A stretch of 64,000 bases of DNA from Methanohalobium evestigatum Z-7303 (GCF_000196655.1 NC_014253.1:2178318-2242317), one strand, 5' to 3'; counted from the first letter of the stretch, positions 43,709 to 54,367 are shown. The notes: generated by a model not told the origin, from the letters alone. Made by a program: numbers and translations.

Positions 43709-43954
43709 AATCGTTTAAATCAATAGATTATAAATCCGAATCCATATTCTACTTACGTTTATTATATCCAATTAATTCCATAGGTTTCTTTGCAATGATT
43801 AAAAACCTATAGTTAATTTGTGAGGATGCAGCAATTAGATGGAAGAGGTAACACATATGAAATTCCAACTTTAACGGGTAGCCATTCAATAACTACACCC
43901 TCATACAAATTTGATGTTATAATGTATAATTAACAGTTTTGGTTTACAAATCCT

Positions 43955-44212
43955 TTGATCGTGTTTATATTTAAACAGGCTGTCGGGAGGTTTATAGGAT
44001 TTAATTATCAAGATACTGCAAGTTTAAACCTTACTACACTTGCCAGAAAATCACCTATTGCTTTGGCAATAGCATTAATGGCTTTTCCAGAGCGACCATT
44101 GATAGCACTTGCCCTTGTTATAGGTCCTCTTATAGAACTCCCTGTACTTGGTCTGGTATCCCAGATTCTATTATTTATAAGAAATAAAGGGATAACCGAT
44201 GTTTCTGAATAA
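43955..44212 (+). pseudogene. C-terminal remnant of an ACR3/BASS-type permease
   Basis: 85 codons whose product, [37 protein letters not shown], then [23 protein letters not shown], is the last two helices of arsenite/bile-acid-type permeases. The preceding roughly 200-250 residues are absent. The frame opens at a GTG at 43955 with no SD. Probably the debris of a deleted transporter gene. A small expressed membrane protein is a less likely alternative. Confidence 0.65.
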
Positions 44213-44557
44213 TAAATTCATAGATAAGTATCAGGTAAAAGTAAAAAATCAGAATAAACTTTTTGTTAATGTAATTCTGCCAATTTCATTTATTAATATT
44301 ACGATTGTTACATTCCATTTTTATAGCTCAATAAATTCTTATATCATAAAGAAGATATACATTTCATTAATAAATAAAGTTAAGATTTGTGGGGTTATCA
44401 GAAAAAGTTGATTGTTCAATCGAGTTTATCTAAGATTTCACTATACCAGCTCAAACAGACAATAGTTCAAAAGGTTTGTCTTGAAGCTTTTTCAATTAAT
44501 ATTACTTTTTTTGGTTAGCTGAAGGGTTAAAAATAATTAGCCCTATAAACAAGGGAT
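44213..44557. other. Gene-free region between permease remnant and histidine kinase
   Basis: AT-rich. The only open frame (44199-44411, plus strand) overlaps the permease remnant in another phase and lacks an SD or recognisable domain. Nothing else is seen. Confidence 0.5.
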
Positions 44558-45973
44558 GTGTTTATAATCAATAATAAAGATATTAAAAATAAATCACAAA
44601 AAAGGTATGACTTTTTTGAAGAGATAGCAGAAACGAGTACATCGTATATAACTAAAGTGGATAAAAACGGCTATATTGAATACGTCAACCCTGCCGCTAA
44701 AAAAGTACTGGGGTTAGCAGAAAATCATACACTGGGGGGCAGCCACAAGGATTAGAAATGGGTTGTAAAAGATTTTGAAGGGAATCATTATCCTGAAAAA
44801 AATTTACCGTTCAATCTTGTCAAAAAAGACCTTAAACCTGTATATAACCTCAGACTTGCAATTGAATGGCCTGATGATGGACAAAGGCAATATTTAAACA
44901 TAAATTCAGCACCGACTTTTGACGAAGATGGCAATTTTGATGGAATTGTATCATCGATAGATGATGAAACAGAAAAAGTTGCAAAGGATAAAAAACTAAA
45001 AGAAAGTGAACAAAAATTCCGTAATTATGTAGAGAATTCACCCATAGGAATTTTTGTAGTCCAAAAAAATGGATATATAATAGATGTAAATCCTGCTGCA
45101 CAATCCATAACAGGTTATTCCAGAACAGAGCTACTTTCAATGCCCTTTTTTAATTTGTATCCACCTGATGAAAATGATCAAGTCATATACTTTTTTAATA
45201 AACTATTAAGGACAGGTAAATCATTTCTTGAATTGCCCTTTATTACAAAAGGTGGCGAACGAAGATACTGGTATTTGGATGCTGTTAAAATTGCAGACAA
45301 TCAATATATAGGATATGCAACAGACATAACTGAACGCAAAAATTCAGAAGAACATATCAAACAGCAAAGAGAACAGATACTGGAGTTTGAACAAACTAAG
45401 AAACTGGAACTGCATCACAGAATAAAAAACAATCTTCAGGTGGTATCCAGTCTCCTTGATCTACAATCGAGCAAATTTGAGGACGAAGAGGTTAACGATG
45501 CTTTCAGAGATACTCAAAACCGTGTAGATTCAATTGCACTTGTACATAAAAATTTATATGAAACCAAAAATCTGGAATATATAAATACTAACGATTATAT
45601 AAAAGAATTAGTTGAACATCTTATATATCTGTATAATGGAAATGATATCAGCCTAAATATCGATATCCAGGACATAAATTTTGGGTTCGATACCATCATC
45701 CCACTTGGTATGATAATCAATGAATTGATATCTAATACTTTGAAATACGCTTTCAAAAACGATGAAAAAGGCGACATAATTATTAATTTGTATAAGGACT
45801 ACTCTGGTTATACATTAATAGTAGGAGATACTGGAAAAGGTCTCAATGAAGATATAGACATCACTAATTCTGATTCACTCGGTTTCCAGCTTATAAACAG
45901 TCTGGTTGAACAAATTGATGGGACTTTTGAACTGGATACAACCAGTGGTACAAAATTCATCATTAAATTCTAA
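44558..45973 (+). CDS. PAS-PAS sensor histidine kinase (HisKA_2 type) with an in-frame UAG codon
   Basis: One continuous 472-codon frame interrupted only by TAG at 44753-44755 (codon 66). N-terminal PAS (TSYITKVDKNGYIEYVNPAAKKVLGLAE) continues after the TAG as KWVVKDFEGNHYPEKNLPFN ... IEWPDDGQRQYLNINSAPTFDEDGNFDGI, a matching PAS C-half. PAS2 is FRNYVENSPIGIFVVQKNGYIIDVNPAAQSITGYSR. The kinase core has LHHRIKNNLQVVSSLLDLQSSKF (phospho-His near 286-287), then MIINELISNTLKYAF and GDTGKGL. Pyrrolysine insertion at UAG would give the full kinase. The GTG start is uncertain. No response regulator is adjacent. Confidence 0.82.
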
Positions 45974-45989
45974 GGTTTATAATCCAAAG

Positions 45990-46243
45990 TTACGTATCCA
46001 AATCATTATCAATTGTTACTTTTTCACATTCAATTATTTCTTTTGGAATCCAAACTCCCTGTTGATATGCATCCAGCATCAGATATTCATCACCGATTTC
46101 ATTAAGAACAGTGGAGTGATTTTTGAATTCAATACCGTTGTTTTCCAGATACTTGTTTGGAATATTAAAATAAACTAAATGTTTATCTGTTTTATCTATG
46201 AGTATTTTTTTAAAGTTATAGTTAATCTATTTAGTAATTGTAT
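45990..46243 (-). other. 84-codon open frame without a canonical start codon
   Basis: The frame reads ... ILIDKTDKHLVYFNIPNKYLEN ... LNEIGDEYLMLDAYQQGVWIPKEIIECEKVTIDND and ends in TAA. It looks coding by composition, but no ATG, GTG or TTG lies between the upstream TGA (46246-46244) and an ATG deep in the frame. Several ATA codons are available, but no SD is present. It may be a 5'-truncated gene, or another AUH-start candidate. Confidence 0.4.
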
Positions 46244-46433
46244 TCAACTCTAAATATATAAATGAATATTTAACATATATAGTTATGGGTTTAAAGATGG
46301 TTAATTAGTTAACCTTAAGTTTATAACCTGATAGAAGAGCATTACATACACCTCTTTGCAACCAATTTTTGTTTATATAAATCTTTAGCCTATAAAATTA
46401 ATATTAAAAAGATAATATGGGAACAATCAGAGT

Positions 46434-47534
46434 TTATTTTGCTTCGATTTTCCCATAAGGATTGTTTTCGTAATACTCCGCAAAATCGGTTAATGAGGTG
46501 TTCGCTATACCAGAATCAGTTTTGGAACTAAAAAGCAATCGGGATATACTGGGTTTATTCAAATAGATTACATCAGGTTCACCTCTAATATCTCCAAGCT
46601 CTGCTGCAAGATTTATGGACTCATAGAGGTTACCGAACTTATCCACTAATCCAAGTTCCTTTGCTCTCATACCAGTATATATTCGCCCATCCGATATTTC
46701 ATTAACAAAACTACGGTTTAGGTCACGATTTTCTGCTACATGGTCTACAAAATTTTTGTATATCTCCTGCACAATTTTATTGGCATAATTTCTCTCTTCT
46801 TCTGTCAAACCTCGCCATGGTGCTCCCATGTCCTTGAGTTCACCGGATTTGATTACCTCATGTTCTATTCCTTCTTCATCGTAGAATTCAGATCTGTTCT
46901 GGAACGTCCATATAACTCCAATACTTCCAGTCATAGTTGATGGATTAGCCATTATAACATCTGCAGGTGCTGACACATAGTATGCAGCACTTGCTGCTAC
47001 ATCCCCCATTGATACAACAACAGGTATACCCTTGTCCTTTGCTCTTTCTATTTCTCTGGATATCTCCTCTGCAGCAGATGGAGACCCGCCGGGACTGTTT
47101 ACACGCATGACGATTGCCTTTACATCACTTCTGTCTGAGGCTTTCCGAATACTACTGGCTACATCTTCAGAAGTGGAGTAGCCTATACCACCGGGAATAC
47201 TTCCAGTAATCATAGTTCCCTGTACATGTATTACTGCAACTTTATCATTTGTAGAATACAGGTCTCCATCAAAGGTATAAACAATTGCCGCAAAACTTGC
47301 TGCAATAATAGTAATTAGTAAAAAGAAAATAGTCAGATACTGGCGTTTACGCCCTTTTCTTTTTATGGTTTCTTCTTTGTTAAATTTAGAATCAGGCTCA
47401 TGGATATTTTTTTCCTGTGATTGCTCCTGATATTTATAGGAAAAATTTGAAGTATCTGAATTATAATTAAAAAATTCAACCGGTTCCTCTTCGTTTTGAC
47501 CTTCAAAGTTCTGGAAATTATCGCCGGGATTCAT
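46434..47534 (-). CDS. sppA: Signal peptide peptidase SppA (S49 family), membrane-anchored
   Basis: 366 residues. The N-terminus is a 70-residue Asn/Gln/Glu-rich cytoplasmic segment, then a TM helix (YLTIFFLLITIIAASFAAIVYTF). The S49 protease domain has VMRVNSPGGSPSAAEEISREI, VVSMGDVAASAAYYVSAPAD with the catalytic Ser, ANPSTMTGSIGVI and a downstream Lys region (SDGRIYTGMRAKELGLVD). It degrades signal peptides in the membrane. The unusually long cytoplasmic N-terminal extension is specific. Divergent from metG. Confidence 0.92.
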   Translation of the reverse strand: MNPGDNFQNFEGQNEEEPVEFFNYNSDTSNFSYKYQEQSQEKNIHEPDSKFNKEETIKRKGRKRQYLTIFFLLITIIAASFAAIVYTFDGDLYSTNDKVAVIHVQGTMITGSIPGGIGYSTSEDVASSIRKASDRSDVKAIVMRVNSPGGSPSAAEEISREIERAKDKGIPVVVSMGDVAASAAYYVSAPADVIMANPSTMTGSIGVIWTFQNRSEFYDEEGIEHEVIKSGELKDMGAPWRGLTEEERNYANKIVQEIYKNFVDHVAENRDLNRSFVNEISDGRIYTGMRAKELGLVDKFGNLYESINLAAELGDIRGEPDVIYLNKPSISRLLFSSKTDSGIANTSLTDFAEYYENNPYGKIEAK

Positions 47535-47685
47535 TTAATTCCTCTTATACCAGTTACAATATATTGGTATTACATTAAAAGTCTTGCCTTCAAAAACCTT
47601 CTATCACCTGTTGCAAGCGAAATATATTTTATAGTTGTATATCATTCGATATAAATCGATAAATTAGTAATTCATGGGAGTAAAT

Positions 47686-49725
47686 ATGACAAAATTTCCA
47701 ACCGATAAACCTGTACTTGTAACCTGTGGACTGCCTTACGCCAACGGTAAAGCACACATAGGACATCTGCGTACCTACATACCTGCCGATATATACGTAA
47801 GGGCTCTGAAAAAACATGGGCAGGATGTTACCTTTGTCTGTGGTTCAGACACTCATGGTACACCCATTGTTTTCAATGCCGAGGAATACAATACCACACC
47901 TGAAGAACTTATAAAAACATACCACAAACATTTTGATGATATATTCAAATCAATGAATGTCTATTTTGACGCTTTTGGCACAACTGAGGATGCCACCAAC
48001 CACAATCGAACCCATGCAATTGTAAACAAGCTTATTGATAATGGTTACGTCTACTCAAAAACAATCGAAATTGCCTACTGTCCAGTATGTGACAGATACC
48101 TTCCTGACAGATACGTCAAAGGTAAATGCCCCCACTGTGCTGAAGCAGCAAGAGGTGATGAATGTGATCAGGGTTGTGGTAAACACCTTGAACCGGGAGA
48201 ACTGGAAAGTCCAGTCTGCACCCTTTGCGGAGATGCTGCTGAATATAAAGAACAGGAACACTACTTTTTCAAACTTTCTCAATTCCAGGATTTCCTCCAG
48301 AACTATCTGGAAAATCTTGAAGGTACATCAAATGCAAGAAATTATGCCATGGGATGGGTAAAAAAAGGCCTTGATGACTGGTGTATTACAAGAAACCTTG
48401 AATGGGGCGTGAAATTCCCAGGGCGTGATGATCTGGTCGTTTATGTCTGGGTGGATGCACCTATTGGATACATATCCTTTACCGAGGAATGGGCAAACGC
48501 TAACAACGAAAGCTGGGAAAAAATCTGGAAAGATGACTCCCGCATTGTTCATTTTATTGGAGGGGATATTATTTACCATCACTGTATTTTCTGGCCTGCC
48601 ATGTTAAAAGGTGCAGAATATACCCAGCCCTGGTCGGTTGTAGCCTCTGGAATGCTCAAGATTGAAAACAAGACTTTTTCAAAGAGCAGAGGATATGTAG
48701 TATGGGTTGAAGAAGATTATCTCAATCATGGATTCCATCCTGACTTGCTGAGATATTACCTTGCTACCTATACATCACATACCAAAGAACTGAATTTCTC
48801 CTGGCCGTTCTTCCAGGAAAAAATCAATTCTGAACTTGTCGGTGTTTTTGGTAATTTCTTTTACAGGTCATTATTATTCGCCTACAAAAATTTTGGATAC
48901 ATCCCAGAAGGTGAAATTGAGTCCGATGTCCTGGATAATATCCAGTCCACAATAGATGGATACACAGAAGCAATGGAGAATTACGAATTCAAAAAAGCCA
49001 TTGATACCGCACTGTCACTTGCATCCTATGGAAACACCTATTTCCAGTCCAATGAACCATGGAGGTTAATCAAGGAAGATAAAACTGAATGTGGCAGAGT
49101 GATTGCAAACTGTATACAGATAGCCAAAGCTCTTGTCGTCCTGTTTGAACCAGTAGTTCCCGAAAAGATGGAAGATGCATGGAAACAGATTGGCATGTCA
49201 AGTGATGTCCACGCATCCAGATACAGTGATGCCACAGAACTGGTTGAAAGCAATACACCAATACCAAAACCCAGGATTTTGTTCAAGAAAATCGAAGATG
49301 AAAAGATAGAAGAAATGGAAAAGATATCATCTGACAGGGTTAAAAAGGCACAGGAAAAAGAACATGAAAAGGGTATGAGAGAAGATAAAATGGAATCCGA
49401 GGAAAATATAAACTTTGATGATTTCTCAAAGATGGACATAAGGGTTGGAAAAATTGTCAATGCAGAAAAAGTTGAAAAATCCAATAAATTACTCCGCCTG
49501 GAAGTTGATATTGGTGAAAATTCCCCAAGACAGGTAGTTGCAGGAATTGCAAAAACTCACAATCCAGAGGAAATTATTGGACATCAGGTCGTTGTTCTTG
49601 CAAATATGGAACCAGCAAAACTATGCGGTGTGGATTCCAAAGGTATGGTTCTTGCAGGAGAAGACAACGGTGCTGTATTACTAAAACCGGAAAGAGAGGT
49701 AACTCTCGGAACAAAAATAGGCTAA
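47686..49725 (+). CDS. metG: Methionyl-tRNA synthetase with C-terminal tRNA-binding domain
   Basis: 679 residues. Class I HIGH equivalent AHIGHL near residues 24-29, KMSKS equivalent FSKSRG, and four zinc-binding Cys groups (CPVC, CPHC, CDQGC, CTLC), i.e. the double-knuckle archaeal form. The C-terminal 110 residues are the OB-fold tRNA-binding domain ([20 protein letters not shown] ... AGIAKTH), preceded by a Lys/Glu-rich linker. ATG 47686 has GGGAG 6 bases upstream; ATG 47674 is an in-frame alternative. Confidence 0.96.
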   Translation: MTKFPTDKPVLVTCGLPYANGKAHIGHLRTYIPADIYVRALKKHGQDVTFVCGSDTHGTPIVFNAEEYNTTPEELIKTYHKHFDDIFKSMNVYFDAFGTTEDATNHNRTHAIVNKLIDNGYVYSKTIEIAYCPVCDRYLPDRYVKGKCPHCAEAARGDECDQGCGKHLEPGELESPVCTLCGDAAEYKEQEHYFFKLSQFQDFLQNYLENLEGTSNARNYAMGWVKKGLDDWCITRNLEWGVKFPGRDDLVVYVWVDAPIGYISFTEEWANANNESWEKIWKDDSRIVHFIGGDIIYHHCIFWPAMLKGAEYTQPWSVVASGMLKIENKTFSKSRGYVVWVEEDYLNHGFHPDLLRYYLATYTSHTKELNFSWPFFQEKINSELVGVFGNFFYRSLLFAYKNFGYIPEGEIESDVLDNIQSTIDGYTEAMENYEFKKAIDTALSLASYGNTYFQSNEPWRLIKEDKTECGRVIANCIQIAKALVVLFEPVVPEKMEDAWKQIGMSSDVHASRYSDATELVESNTPIPKPRILFKKIEDEKIEEMEKISSDRVKKAQEKEHEKGMREDKMESEENINFDDFSKMDIRVGKIVNAEKVEKSNKLLRLEVDIGENSPRQVVAGIAKTHNPEEIIGHQVVVLANMEPAKLCGVDSKGMVLAGEDNGAVLLKPEREVTLGTKIG

Positions 49726-49753
49726 GGTAGGGATTTATTTTCCCTTCCCTTTT

Positions 49754-50287
49754 TCATTTAACTTTTTCTTCCATCACCAGTTCCAGATAGGATTTTCGTA
49801 TGGAATCCTTTTCTTCAATACCCAGTTTATTCAGAAATTCAAAAATTTTGCTGCTGTTGTGTTCAATATCCGAACCTGGTTCTGATTCCAATTCAACTTC
49901 AATAAACTCACCGAGCTGTTCAACGGAATCAAGAGCAATTACAAAATCATCCAGTTTATAAACTTCTCTTTCCTTTTCGACAATACCATATTCCCTGAAA
50001 CCGAGAGACAGGAGAATATTACGCATGTTTTCAGAATCTACAGGAGTTTCAAATTCCTCACGGGTTTTGGATACACTGTCCATCTTTTTTCCTTTATAGG
50101 TAAGGAATGTCTTATTGTCCCTTGAACGTATCCTGAGAGCCTCATCAGTGCTGGCAAAATCCCGATGCGGTGCGTTGTAGTAACTGTCAAAATGGTGCTC
50201 GGTTTCAATAAAACGAGCACCCTCATCTTCAAGCATTTTCCTTGCGGTTTCAAGGTCTGTGCGGGCTTTTACTTCTACTTCAATCAT
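49754..50287 (-). CDS. CYTH-domain protein (class IV adenylate cyclase/thiamine-triphosphatase-like)
   Basis: 177 residues. MIEVEVKAR is the ExExK signature that coordinates metal and triphosphate; HFDSYYNAP, ALRIRSRDNKTFLTYKGKK and EREVYKLDDFVIALDSVEQLGEFIEVELE supply the remaining basic and acidic tunnel residues. CYTH enzymes hydrolyse or cyclise triphosphate substrates. The true substrate here is unknown. Its ATG overlaps the end of the DUF35 gene by 8 bases, so it belongs to the mevalonate-type operon. Confidence 0.9.
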   Translation of the reverse strand: MIEVEVKARTDLETARKMLEDEGARFIETEHHFDSYYNAPHRDFASTDEALRIRSRDNKTFLTYKGKKMDSVSKTREEFETPVDSENMRNILLSLGFREYGIVEKEREVYKLDDFVIALDSVEQLGEFIEVELESEPGSDIEHNSSKIFEFLNKLGIEEKDSIRKSYLELVMEEKVK

Positions 50288-50687
50288 TTTTATCAGGTGC
50301 AAATTTGGTTCCGTAGTATATCATTCCTTTGTCTCCGCTTTCACCAAGTTTTCTGAAAACAGGTTTCACTCGCATACCAATATACATCTCTTCAGGGTCT
50401 GCTACTATAGGACTTGTAAGGCTTGCTCCTTCATCCAGTTTAACTATAGCAAGTGGATAGGGAGACTGATTTTCAAATCCTTCTGCAGCACTATGAATAA
50501 TTGTATAAGTCACAACTTCACCTTTACCTTCAAACCTATGTGACTCAAGCTTACCCTCACGTCTACAGGTGGGGCACATAGACCTTGGCGGATAGAAATA
50601 TTCATCACAACTGTTACAATGGGTACCTTCCAGATTGTACCTGTTAACCTGATTTCTCCAGAATCTTACAACTGACATTGATATCAC
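50280..50687 (-). CDS. DUF35 zinc-ribbon/OB-fold acyl-CoA-binding scaffold protein
   Basis: 135 residues. Zinc ribbon [18 protein letters not shown] (two CxxC pairs) near 21-38, followed by an OB fold ([32 protein letters not shown]). In archaea this protein bridges acetoacetyl-CoA thiolase and HMG-CoA synthase in a substrate-channelling complex. It overlaps thiolase by 4 bases and is in the expected order HMGS-thiolase-DUF35. Confidence 0.93.
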   Translation of the reverse strand: MISMSVVRFWRNQVNRYNLEGTHCNSCDEYFYPPRSMCPTCRREGKLESHRFEGKGEVVTYTIIHSAAEGFENQSPYPLAIVKLDEGASLTSPIVADPEEMYIGMRVKPVFRKLGESGDKGMIYYGTKFAPDKND

Positions 50688-51856
50688 CTTTTATTTGACA
50701 GAATATGCACAACAGCAGTAGCACCTGATCCTCCAACATTATGAGTCATTCCGATTTCAGCATTTTCTACCTGACGTTTACCTGCTTCGCCTCTAAGCTG
50801 GTGGACTATTTCAACCGCCTGTTTTACACCTGTAGCTCCTACCGGATGACCGCATGACTTCAACCCACCAGAAGTGTTTACTGGTATTTGTCCGTTGACT
50901 GCGGTATATCCATCTTCAGTGTATTTACCACCTTCTCCTTTCTTAACAAACCCAAGGTCTTCGATGGCACATATTTCTGCTATGGTGAAACAATCATGGA
51001 CTTCTGCAACATCTATATCCTCAGGTCTCAGGTTTGCCATATCATAGGCTCTTTTACCTGCAGCAACAGTTGCATCCAGTGTAGTAATATCTCTTCTATC
51101 ATGAAGTGCGATTGTATCACTTGCCTGCGCACTTGCCTTTATGTAAATCGGATTATCAGTATATTCATGTGCTACTTCTGCAGGAGCAAGGACAAGTGCA
51201 GCTGCTCCGTCTGTAATCGGTGAACAATCAAAGATATGCAGAGGGTCTGCCACCATGATAGAATTCAACACCGATTCCCTGGTAATTTTTTTCTTATACT
51301 GGGATATCGGATTCATAGAACCGTTTAGATGGTTTTTAACAGCAACATCTGCCAGCTGTTCACTGGTCGTTCCGTATTTATGGATATGCTTTCTGGCAAT
51401 CATCGCATATAAACCCGGGAATGTTGCTCCCATAATACCTTCCCATTCTCTATCTGACGCCGCAGCAAGTGCAGATGAAGCTGCTGCAGAGTTGACATCA
51501 GTCATTTTTTCAACACCAGCAGCTACTACAAAGTCCTGGTATCCTGATGCAACAGCCATTACTCCCTGACGAAGAGCAAGTCCACCTGAAGCACATGCCG
51601 CCTCTACCCGGGTAGAGGGGATATGAAGGTTTCTTGCAAGACCGGAATAATCGGCTATCAACGCTCCGATGTGCTCCTGGTCAACAAATTGTCCTCCACT
51701 CATATTCCCTACATAAAGCCCGTCTATTTCATCTCCACTAATTCCTGCGTCTTTTATAGCTCCTACTCCAGCTTCAACAAAGATATCTCTAAATGAATAA
51801 TCCCACAATTCTCCAAATTTTGTACTTTTTATACCGATAATCGCAACATCTCTCAT
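50684..51856 (-). CDS. Acetyl-CoA C-acetyltransferase (archaeal thiolase)
   Basis: 390 residues, thiolase fold. [23 protein letters not shown] carries the nucleophilic Cys near residue 86; the C-terminal [25 protein letters not shown] supplies the His, and [18 protein letters not shown] the final motif. It condenses two acetyl-CoA to acetoacetyl-CoA, the first mevalonate step for archaeal lipids. It lies 21 bases downstream of HMG-CoA synthase and overlaps the DUF35 gene. Confidence 0.93.
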   Translation of the reverse strand: MRDVAIIGIKSTKFGELWDYSFRDIFVEAGVGAIKDAGISGDEIDGLYVGNMSGGQFVDQEHIGALIADYSGLARNLHIPSTRVEAACASGGLALRQGVMAVASGYQDFVVAAGVEKMTDVNSAAASSALAAASDREWEGIMGATFPGLYAMIARKHIHKYGTTSEQLADVAVKNHLNGSMNPISQYKKKITRESVLNSIMVADPLHIFDCSPITDGAAALVLAPAEVAHEYTDNPIYIKASAQASDTIALHDRRDITTLDATVAAGKRAYDMANLRPEDIDVAEVHDCFTIAEICAIEDLGFVKKGEGGKYTEDGYTAVNGQIPVNTSGGLKSCGHPVGATGVKQAVEIVHQLRGEAGKRQVENAEIGMTHNVGGSGATAVVHILSNKR

Positions 51857-51877
51857 AACTAACCCCTCTTTTTGTAA

Positions 51878-52927
51878 TCACGAACGTTTTAACTTGCCTT
51901 TGTGCTTTGCATACTTTGCATAATCTACATACACCGGGTCTTTCAACTGGTCCCAGACTTTTGGTGAATATTTCTGGAATTGTTCCATTTTATCTGTAAC
52001 CTTTATACTGAAAGCGTCTGCTCCCGCACCTGAACCGAATGCTGTAGCAAATATTCTGTCACCGGGTTTTGCCTGGTCAAGGGTAGCAGCAATACCCATC
52101 ATACATGAACCTGAATAGATATTACCGAGTTTGGTTATTACCATTCCAGGTTCTATTTTATCCCTGCTAAAGCCCAGATCCTTTGAAACTCTTGTAGGGA
52201 ATTTACCATTTGGCTGATGAAATACTGCATAATCATAATCTTCAGGACCTGTGCCCATTTTTTCCATAAGACCTTTGGATGCACCTATTACATGTTTAAA
52301 ATATCCGGGTTCTCCTGTAAAACGACCTCCATGCTGTGGAAATTCACTACCTTCACGTCTCCAAAAATCAGGAGTGTCGGTTGTAAAAGAATATGTATCC
52401 TCTATCAATGCTATGGATTCTGATTCTTTATTACCCATTATAAAGGCGACACCACCGGCTGCTGCAGTGTATTCCAGAGCATCTCCTGGTGCACCTTGGG
52501 ATACATCTGCACCGATTCCCATTCCCAGGTCTATCATTCCAGATGATGTTAGACCCATACAGCTCTGGACAGTTGCAGACCCTGCTTTACAGGCAAATTC
52601 AAAATCAGCCGCTGTCATTACCGGTGTTGCACTTATTGCTTCAGCAACTATAGTACTTGTTGGTTTTACAGCATATGGATGACTTTCAGAACCAGTATAA
52701 ACCGCACCGATACGAACCGGGTCAATGTTTCCGTTTTTAATCGCAGCCCTTGCAGACTCTACTGCAATGGTCGCCGTATCTTCATCAAGGTCTGGTACAG
52801 ATTTTTCAGATACCATCAATCCAGCTTTTAAGGTCTCTGCATCTTCACCCCAGACACGAGCTATATCTTCAACTTTTATCCTATATCTTGGTATATAGGA
52901 ACCATATGAAACAATCCCTACACTCAT
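51878..52927 (-). CDS. Hydroxymethylglutaryl-CoA synthase
   Basis: 349 residues, the archaeal short form. [50 protein letters not shown] (catalytic Cys near residue 111), [23 protein letters not shown] (His), and [19 protein letters not shown]. Makes HMG-CoA from acetoacetyl-CoA and acetyl-CoA. First structural gene of the operon; the XRE regulator begins 31 bases upstream on the same strand. Confidence 0.95.
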   Translation of the reverse strand: MSVGIVSYGSYIPRYRIKVEDIARVWGEDAETLKAGLMVSEKSVPDLDEDTATIAVESARAAIKNGNIDPVRIGAVYTGSESHPYAVKPTSTIVAEAISATPVMTAADFEFACKAGSATVQSCMGLTSSGMIDLGMGIGADVSQGAPGDALEYTAAAGGVAFIMGNKESESIALIEDTYSFTTDTPDFWRREGSEFPQHGGRFTGEPGYFKHVIGASKGLMEKMGTGPEDYDYAVFHQPNGKFPTRVSKDLGFSRDKIEPGMVITKLGNIYSGSCMMGIAATLDQAKPGDRIFATAFGSGAGADAFSIKVTDKMEQFQKYSPKVWDQLKDPVYVDYAKYAKHKGKLKRS

Positions 52928-52958
52928 TTTTTCACCTGTTTGATTATGTTAATAAATT

Positions 52959-53699
52959 TTATTCGATTATGTGATACTGGCTGTACTTTTTTAATGAATC
53001 TACCAACCCATCTATATCCATTGTAGTTGCAAGAAGCGGAATTCTGTCAATTTCAGCCATTTTTCTTGCAAGCGGATCAACTTCATTTTTCCGCAACCCA
53101 TGAATTACAACTGCTCCTGGTTTTAGATTTGTCACCCTGATGGCTACCATCGGAGATTTTCCAGTGGATACTTTGGTAAAAACCATCGCACGTTCTGTGC
53201 TCCAGCCGTAAAGTTTCTGGAATTCATGGGATGAAAGCTCAAGAATGGCTTTTTTACTGTCAATCACCGTAAAACCATAGAGTGGTTTTTCCACTCCTTT
53301 ATTAATAACATCCGCATCTATAGATTTACTCAGCTTTGCAAGTTGCATCGGGTAGGTATATTCATACGTTGCATAAACAGCTCTTGAGGATGTTTCGGTG
53401 TATAGCATACCTTCATAAGCATGAATTTTTTGTCCGCCCCGTTCAGCATCTATATTTAAAAGCGCTTCAACAATTTTGCTTACAATAAGGATTCCTGGTG
53501 ATTTTCTTCGACCACTTTCATAATCACTGATTACAGAAGGTGAAACACCAAGATAGTTGGAAAGATCTGTTTGTGCGACTTCAAAATTCAATCGCCATTT
53601 TTTAAGCGCTTCTCCCGGCTTTTCGGACAATGTAATTTCACCAGCCATCTTTTCAGACAATCTCTGGCGAACATTTTCATGGGTTTCGTTTTTAGCCAT
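52959..53699 (-). CDS. XRE-family HTH regulator with conserved C-terminal domain
   Basis: 246 residues. The HTH at about residues 27-85 (GEALKKWRLNFEVAQTDLSNYLGVSPSVISDYESGRRKSPG) is Cro/CI type. The remainder (LYTETSSRAVYATYEYTYPMQLAKL ... FTKVSTGKSPMVAIRVTNLKPGAVVIHGL) forms a ligand-binding-like domain common to a group of euryarchaeal regulators. Located directly upstream of the HMGS-thiolase-DUF35 genes on the same strand, it may regulate them. The effector is unknown. Confidence 0.88.
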   Translation of the reverse strand: MAKNETHENVRQRLSEKMAGEITLSEKPGEALKKWRLNFEVAQTDLSNYLGVSPSVISDYESGRRKSPGILIVSKIVEALLNIDAERGGQKIHAYEGMLYTETSSRAVYATYEYTYPMQLAKLSKSIDADVINKGVEKPLYGFTVIDSKKAILELSSHEFQKLYGWSTERAMVFTKVSTGKSPMVAIRVTNLKPGAVVIHGLRKNEVDPLARKMAEIDRIPLLATTMDIDGLVDSLKKYSQYHIIE

Positions 53700-53824
53700 T
53701 ATTTACTCCAAAGAAACATTTGCAGGTATATATATTTAACGAAGTTGAATTCGTTTATTGCCGATTAAAATAACTTTATTAGCAGGTTTTAATTATTTAT
53801 ACGTCGAACGCAAATTATTGTTAT

Positions 53825-54250
53825 ATGTCCCCACAAAACAGAACAAAAGAAAACGTTTCAGAACTTAAATTGTACCTTCGCTGTCCCAGACAGGTATATT
53901 TTGTAAATCACGGATATGAATTACTCCCTGATATCACCTGTTCATATATTGAAAACCTGTTAATTAAAGAACTGGGGTTTAAATATCCAGAAAGCATAAA
54001 ACATACGTCAAAAGACGATGACATCGATAAAATACTGGAAACTGAATTTTATAACACTGCTGAAAATCTTGAAGACATTTATCCTGATGAACTTATTATT
54101 AATGTATCATCTGAATTAGTAGAAACCGCCAAAAATAACGTTTACAAACATCTTGAAACTATCGCTACCAATTTAAACTCTACAATATCCTATCACGGAA
54201 AAAATCTTTTGCTTGAACAGATTACACCCTGTGAACTACCGCTGAGCTAA
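53825..54250 (+). pseudogene. Cas4-like (DUF83/PD-(D/E)XK) protein truncated by a TnpB island
   Basis: 141 codons. SELKLYLRCPRQVYFVNHGYELLPDITCSYIENLLIKELGF is the N-terminal part of archaeal Cas4-like RecB-family proteins, including the first Cys of the Fe-S site. The nuclease motifs (D, ExK and the Cys triad) expected after residue 140 are absent. The frame runs into the hairpin at 54239-54261, and no continuation is visible on the far side of the island after 55904. The insertion was thus accompanied by loss of the 3' half. No CRISPR array or cas operon is in the window. Confidence 0.7.
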
Positions 54251-54261
54251 AGACTCAGCGG
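54239..54261. repeat. Perfect 8-bp hairpin at the left edge of the TnpB island
   Basis: CCGCTGAG and CTCAGCGG enclose a 7-base loop. It lies about 107 bases beyond the end of the minus-strand tnpB fragment and is a plausible right-end hairpin of that element. Confidence 0.6.
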
Positions 54262-54291
54262 CTTCGAGAGAAGGTTACCTTGAAAGTCTTA

Positions 54292-54340
54292 CTCTTTAAA
54301 TCAAAGATTTAAAGATATTTGTAAATTTTCAATTTACAAA
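54292..54340. repeat. Twin-hairpin unit, copy 1
   Basis: The first hairpin is CTTTAAATC/GATTTAAAG (54294-54314); then ATAT; then a TTC-looped hairpin with 10-bp arms TTTGTAAATT and AATTTACAAA (54318-54340). The first 27 bases recur at 54634-54660 with one difference, and the two copies flank a tnpB fragment. Confidence 0.65.
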
Positions 54341-54367
54341 GTTCTTCCAGGAGAGTTCACATCCCCA

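Noticed and set aside
43850..43900. 11-codon ORF MEEVTHMKFQL with GGA-type upstream sequence
   Set aside because: Too short and without a convincing SD or conserved context.
44199..44411. 70-residue hydrophobic open frame overlapping the permease remnant
   Set aside because: No SD, no recognisable domain, composition follows local AT-richness, and it overlaps the remnant in another phase.
53825..54250. CRISPR array or cas operon next to the Cas4-like gene
   Set aside because: No regularly spaced direct repeats and no other cas genes occur; the repeats at 54.3-54.7 kb are two hairpin units, not an array.
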